A DNA stretch of 7,787 nucleotides, from the NCBI GenBank assembly GCA_900771045.1, contig CAAGMM010000462.1, positions 1 to 7,787 of the forward strand. Direction: 5' to 3'. This stretch comes from Bacteroidales bacterium. Its GTDB lineage: Bacteria; Bacteroidota; Bacteroidia; Bacteroidales; F082. The first letter of the stretch is position 1; each line of letters begins with the position of its first letter. Below are positions 6,321 to 7,787 of this stretch, one piece after another. The notes below the pieces were generated by a model. That model had not been told where the DNA came from. It ran no database searches and was given only the letters and a program-made list of their open reading frames with translations. The position numbers were made by a program, and so were the translations under genes.

Positions 6321-7696
6321 CACGATAACACAGGAACTGTGAAAAACCTTCCGGAAAGCAGAACCCAGACGGCGAAGAACGTCAGAATGATATTAAACGA
6401 TTGTCCGACGATATAAAGCCACAAGACTTTTCCGCCCTGCATCTGATGCCACAATTCCTTGAAATTCGTGTCAAGGCCTATTGAAGTGAAGGCGAGGACA
6501 AAAGCCCAGTTTTTATATTGGTCGAGGACTTTGTTGATGGTGCCGACAGCGTTGAAATCGGCGGTATTGCAAAGAGGCTGAACGATGAACGAGGCGACGA
6601 GTGAGGCGACGAAGAAACCGATGATGAATTTCGGAAAACGCACCCAAATCTCCGACGCGCCAACCTTTTGCGCGTTGTCCTTATCGACCTTTGTAGCAAA
6701 GAAAACGGCCACGAAGAAGGCGATAAACCCAATCAGAATGTTCTGTATTGATTTGACGAGGACGGCAGCCTGTTGAGCCTCCGGCCCGAGAGCTGTTCCG
6801 GCAACGACGACCGCGCCCGTGCTGTCAACGGTGCCTCCGATGAGAGCGCCGCCCATAATCTGAGACATTCCGCAGGCCTTGATAATCACCGGCTCGAAAA
6901 CCATCATCAAAATCGTGAAGATAATCGAAACGGAGACGGCCATGGAAAGGTCGTTTTTCTTAGCTTTGGCGGCGGCTCCGGTGGCTATGGCGGCTGACGT
7001 TCCGCAGACACTTGTGGCCGACGCGACAGTGATAACCAACGGCTTGTTATTCATCTTCAAGACCTTAGTTCCAAACCACCACATGAAAATAATGACTATC
7101 GGCGTGACGACCCAGGCTATTCCGAGTCCGTAAAGTCCGAATTTGGCGATATTTGAGAAAAGAACGCTGAATCCCATGACGACCAATCCCGTCTTGATAT
7201 AAAACTCTGTTTTGACGGCAGGTTTGAGCCACGACGGTGTTCCAACGGTGTTGGAAATAAGAAGTCCTATCAGCAGAGCCCAGAAAGCCCATTCGAGATA
7301 ACGGTTCAAGGTGAATTCCGCGCTTATCCATCTCACCAACAAGGCGATGACGAACAGACCGATGAATGCCGGGATGTACTTTTTCAGGCTTTTGCCCATC
7401 ATTTTCGCGCCAAGCGTGAAAAGAACGCCCAACACGATAAAGGTGCGGAGAAGTTTCCAGACGAAACCGATGTTGAGCTGCTTGCCCATCGATTCAGCAA
7501 ACGTGCCTTTGTCTTCCCAGAGATACCAGGTTGAGAATTTCAGTGCGGAGAAGTCGAATCCGCCGCAAAGAACTGATACACAGCCTATTGCGATGACGAT
7601 AAAACCAATCCAGCAGGCAAGCCAGTCTTCTTTCTTCCAAAGGTCAGAGAGCGTAGTACCCCCTGCCGTAACAATTTCATTGTTAGTGTTTTGCAT
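6320..7696 (-). CDS. yeiH: YeiH-family putative sulfate/anion exporter (UPF0324)
   Basis: A polytopic inner-membrane protein, 458 residues from ATG 7696, with many hydrophobic helices. The substrate is not firmly known; the family is labelled a putative sulfate exporter. Family hallmarks are ASATSVCGTSAAIATGAAAK (about 226-245, including C231), MVFEPVIIKACGMSQIMGGA, and GGTVDSTGAVVVAGTALGPE (about 287-306, D291). The C-terminal block, with FTSIGLDTNFKELW, is also typical. It is longer than the roughly 350-residue enterobacterial form; the extra length is an N-terminal region with additional helices before residue 130, opening with SDLWKKEDWLACWIG, which I believe is usual in Bacteroidota members. 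The reading frame extends upstream to an ATG at 7747, but that start lies inside an inverted repeat and would prepend an atypical peptide, so 7696 is preferred. Its stop overlaps the start of the next gene. Confidence 0.9.
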   Translation of the reverse strand: MQNTNNEIVTAGGTTLSDLWKKEDWLACWIGFIVIAIGCVSVLCGGFDFSALKFSTWYLWEDKGTFAESMGKQLNIGFVWKLLRTFIVLGVLFTLGAKMMGKSLKKYIPAFIGLFVIALLVRWISAEFTLNRYLEWAFWALLIGLLISNTVGTPSWLKPAVKTEFYIKTGLVVMGFSVLFSNIAKFGLYGLGIAWVVTPIVIIFMWWFGTKVLKMNNKPLVITVASATSVCGTSAAIATGAAAKAKKNDLSMAVSVSIIFTILMMVFEPVIIKACGMSQIMGGALIGGTVDSTGAVVVAGTALGPEAQQAAVLVKSIQNILIGFIAFFVAVFFATKVDKDNAQKVGASEIWVRFPKFIIGFFVASLVASFIVQPLCNTADFNAVGTINKVLDQYKNWAFVLAFTSIGLDTNFKELWHQMQGGKVLWLYIVGQSFNIILTFFAVWVLLSGRFFTVPVLS

Positions 7697-7702
7697 GATT
7701 TT

Positions 7703-7711
7703 TATGGTGTT
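7703..7711. repeat. Direct repeat TATGGTGTT, copy 1
   Basis: The 9-mer TATGGTGTT occurs here, just 6 bases before the yeiH ATG (reading on the minus strand), and again at 7762-7770. A possible third copy, TATGGT, is cut by the window edge at 7782-7787. A degenerate version (TTTGGTGTA) lies across the loop of the inverted repeat. It may be a regulator site or chance in AT-rich DNA. Confidence 0.3.
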
Positions 7712-7717
7712 TGAAAA

Positions 7718-7754
7718 TGACAAGATGATTTGGTGTAAGGAAATCATCTTGTCA
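7718..7754. repeat. Perfect 14-bp inverted repeat in the yeiH leader
   Basis: The arms TGACAAGATGATTT (7718-7731) and AAATCATCTTGTCA (7741-7754) are exact reverse complements, with a 9-base loop GGTGTAAGG. The structure ends 21 bases before the yeiH ATG. The stem is AT-rich (4 G/C of 14). On the minus strand only four T follow it (TTTTC), so it is a weak candidate for an intrinsic terminator of a gene beyond the window. An operator for a dimeric regulator or a 5' mRNA stem-loop fits the position equally well. Confidence 0.6.
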
Positions 7755-7761
7755 AAAAAAA

Positions 7762-7770
7762 TATGGTGTT
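7762..7770. repeat. Direct repeat TATGGTGTT, copy 2
   Basis: This is identical to 7703-7711, lying 59 bases away on the far side of the inverted repeat. TATGGT begins again 20 bases further on, at 7782, and is cut by the window end. Confidence 0.3.
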
Positions 7771-7787
7771 AATAATTTCAATATGGT

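Noticed and set aside
6591..6612. GAGGCGACGA repeated 12 bases apart in yeiH
   Set aside because: It encodes two VAS-type turns of a membrane helix (LVASLVASF). In-frame and explained by protein composition.
7718..7754. The inverted repeat as a strong intrinsic terminator
   Set aside because: The stem is AT-rich, the plus-strand side is followed by A residues, and the minus-strand side by only four T, so the classical form is not met; kept as an inverted repeat of unknown role.
7311..7772. A 153-codon plus-strand frame near the right edge
   Set aside because: It is antisense to the N-terminal region of the well-supported yeiH gene and its product has no coherent features.

Overview
The window looks like chromosomal DNA of a member of the Bacteroidota, most likely order Bacteroidales. 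Three things support this. The -7 elements have the TAnnTTTG form used by the Bacteroidota primary sigma factor. Clear Shine-Dalgarno sequences are absent in front of the genes. The housekeeping proteins (MenG/UbiE, RbfA, a LolC/FtsX-type permease, Pol I) have a Bacteroidales look. I cannot name genus or species from sequence alone.

Layout. Positions 1-648 (minus strand) hold a wrecked C5-cytosine DNA methyltransferase. Its N-terminal DNA-binding segment and motif I are joined, out of frame, to the C-terminal motifs IX-X, so the catalytic core is gone. The gene runs off the left edge. Positions 649-807 are a divergent promoter region. Positions 808-5929 (plus strand) carry menG/ubiE, rbfA, an ABC transporter permease and polA. 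rbfA and the permease are only 4 bases apart and probably co-transcribed; menG, rbfA and polA each appear to have their own -7 element. A very small putative lipoprotein gene follows polA at once (5943-6140).

From the right, a minus-strand pair runs toward polA: a YeiH-family (UPF0324) membrane transporter (6320-7696) and a 92-residue two-helix membrane protein (6042-6320), joined by a TGATG stop/start overlap. The 3' end of the small membrane gene overlaps the 3' end of the lipoprotein gene by 99 bases in antisense. The yeiH leader holds a perfect 14-bp inverted repeat and copies of a 9-bp direct repeat.

Function. The plus-strand genes are core housekeeping: menaquinone synthesis, 30S ribosome maturation, lipoprotein or envelope export, and DNA replication/repair. 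The less ordinary content is the methyltransferase remnant, a Pol I whose 3'-5' exonuclease domain has lost its catalytic residues, and the yeiH plus small-membrane-protein unit with its structured leader. I found no CRISPR array, tRNA, rRNA, insertion sequence or complete defence system.
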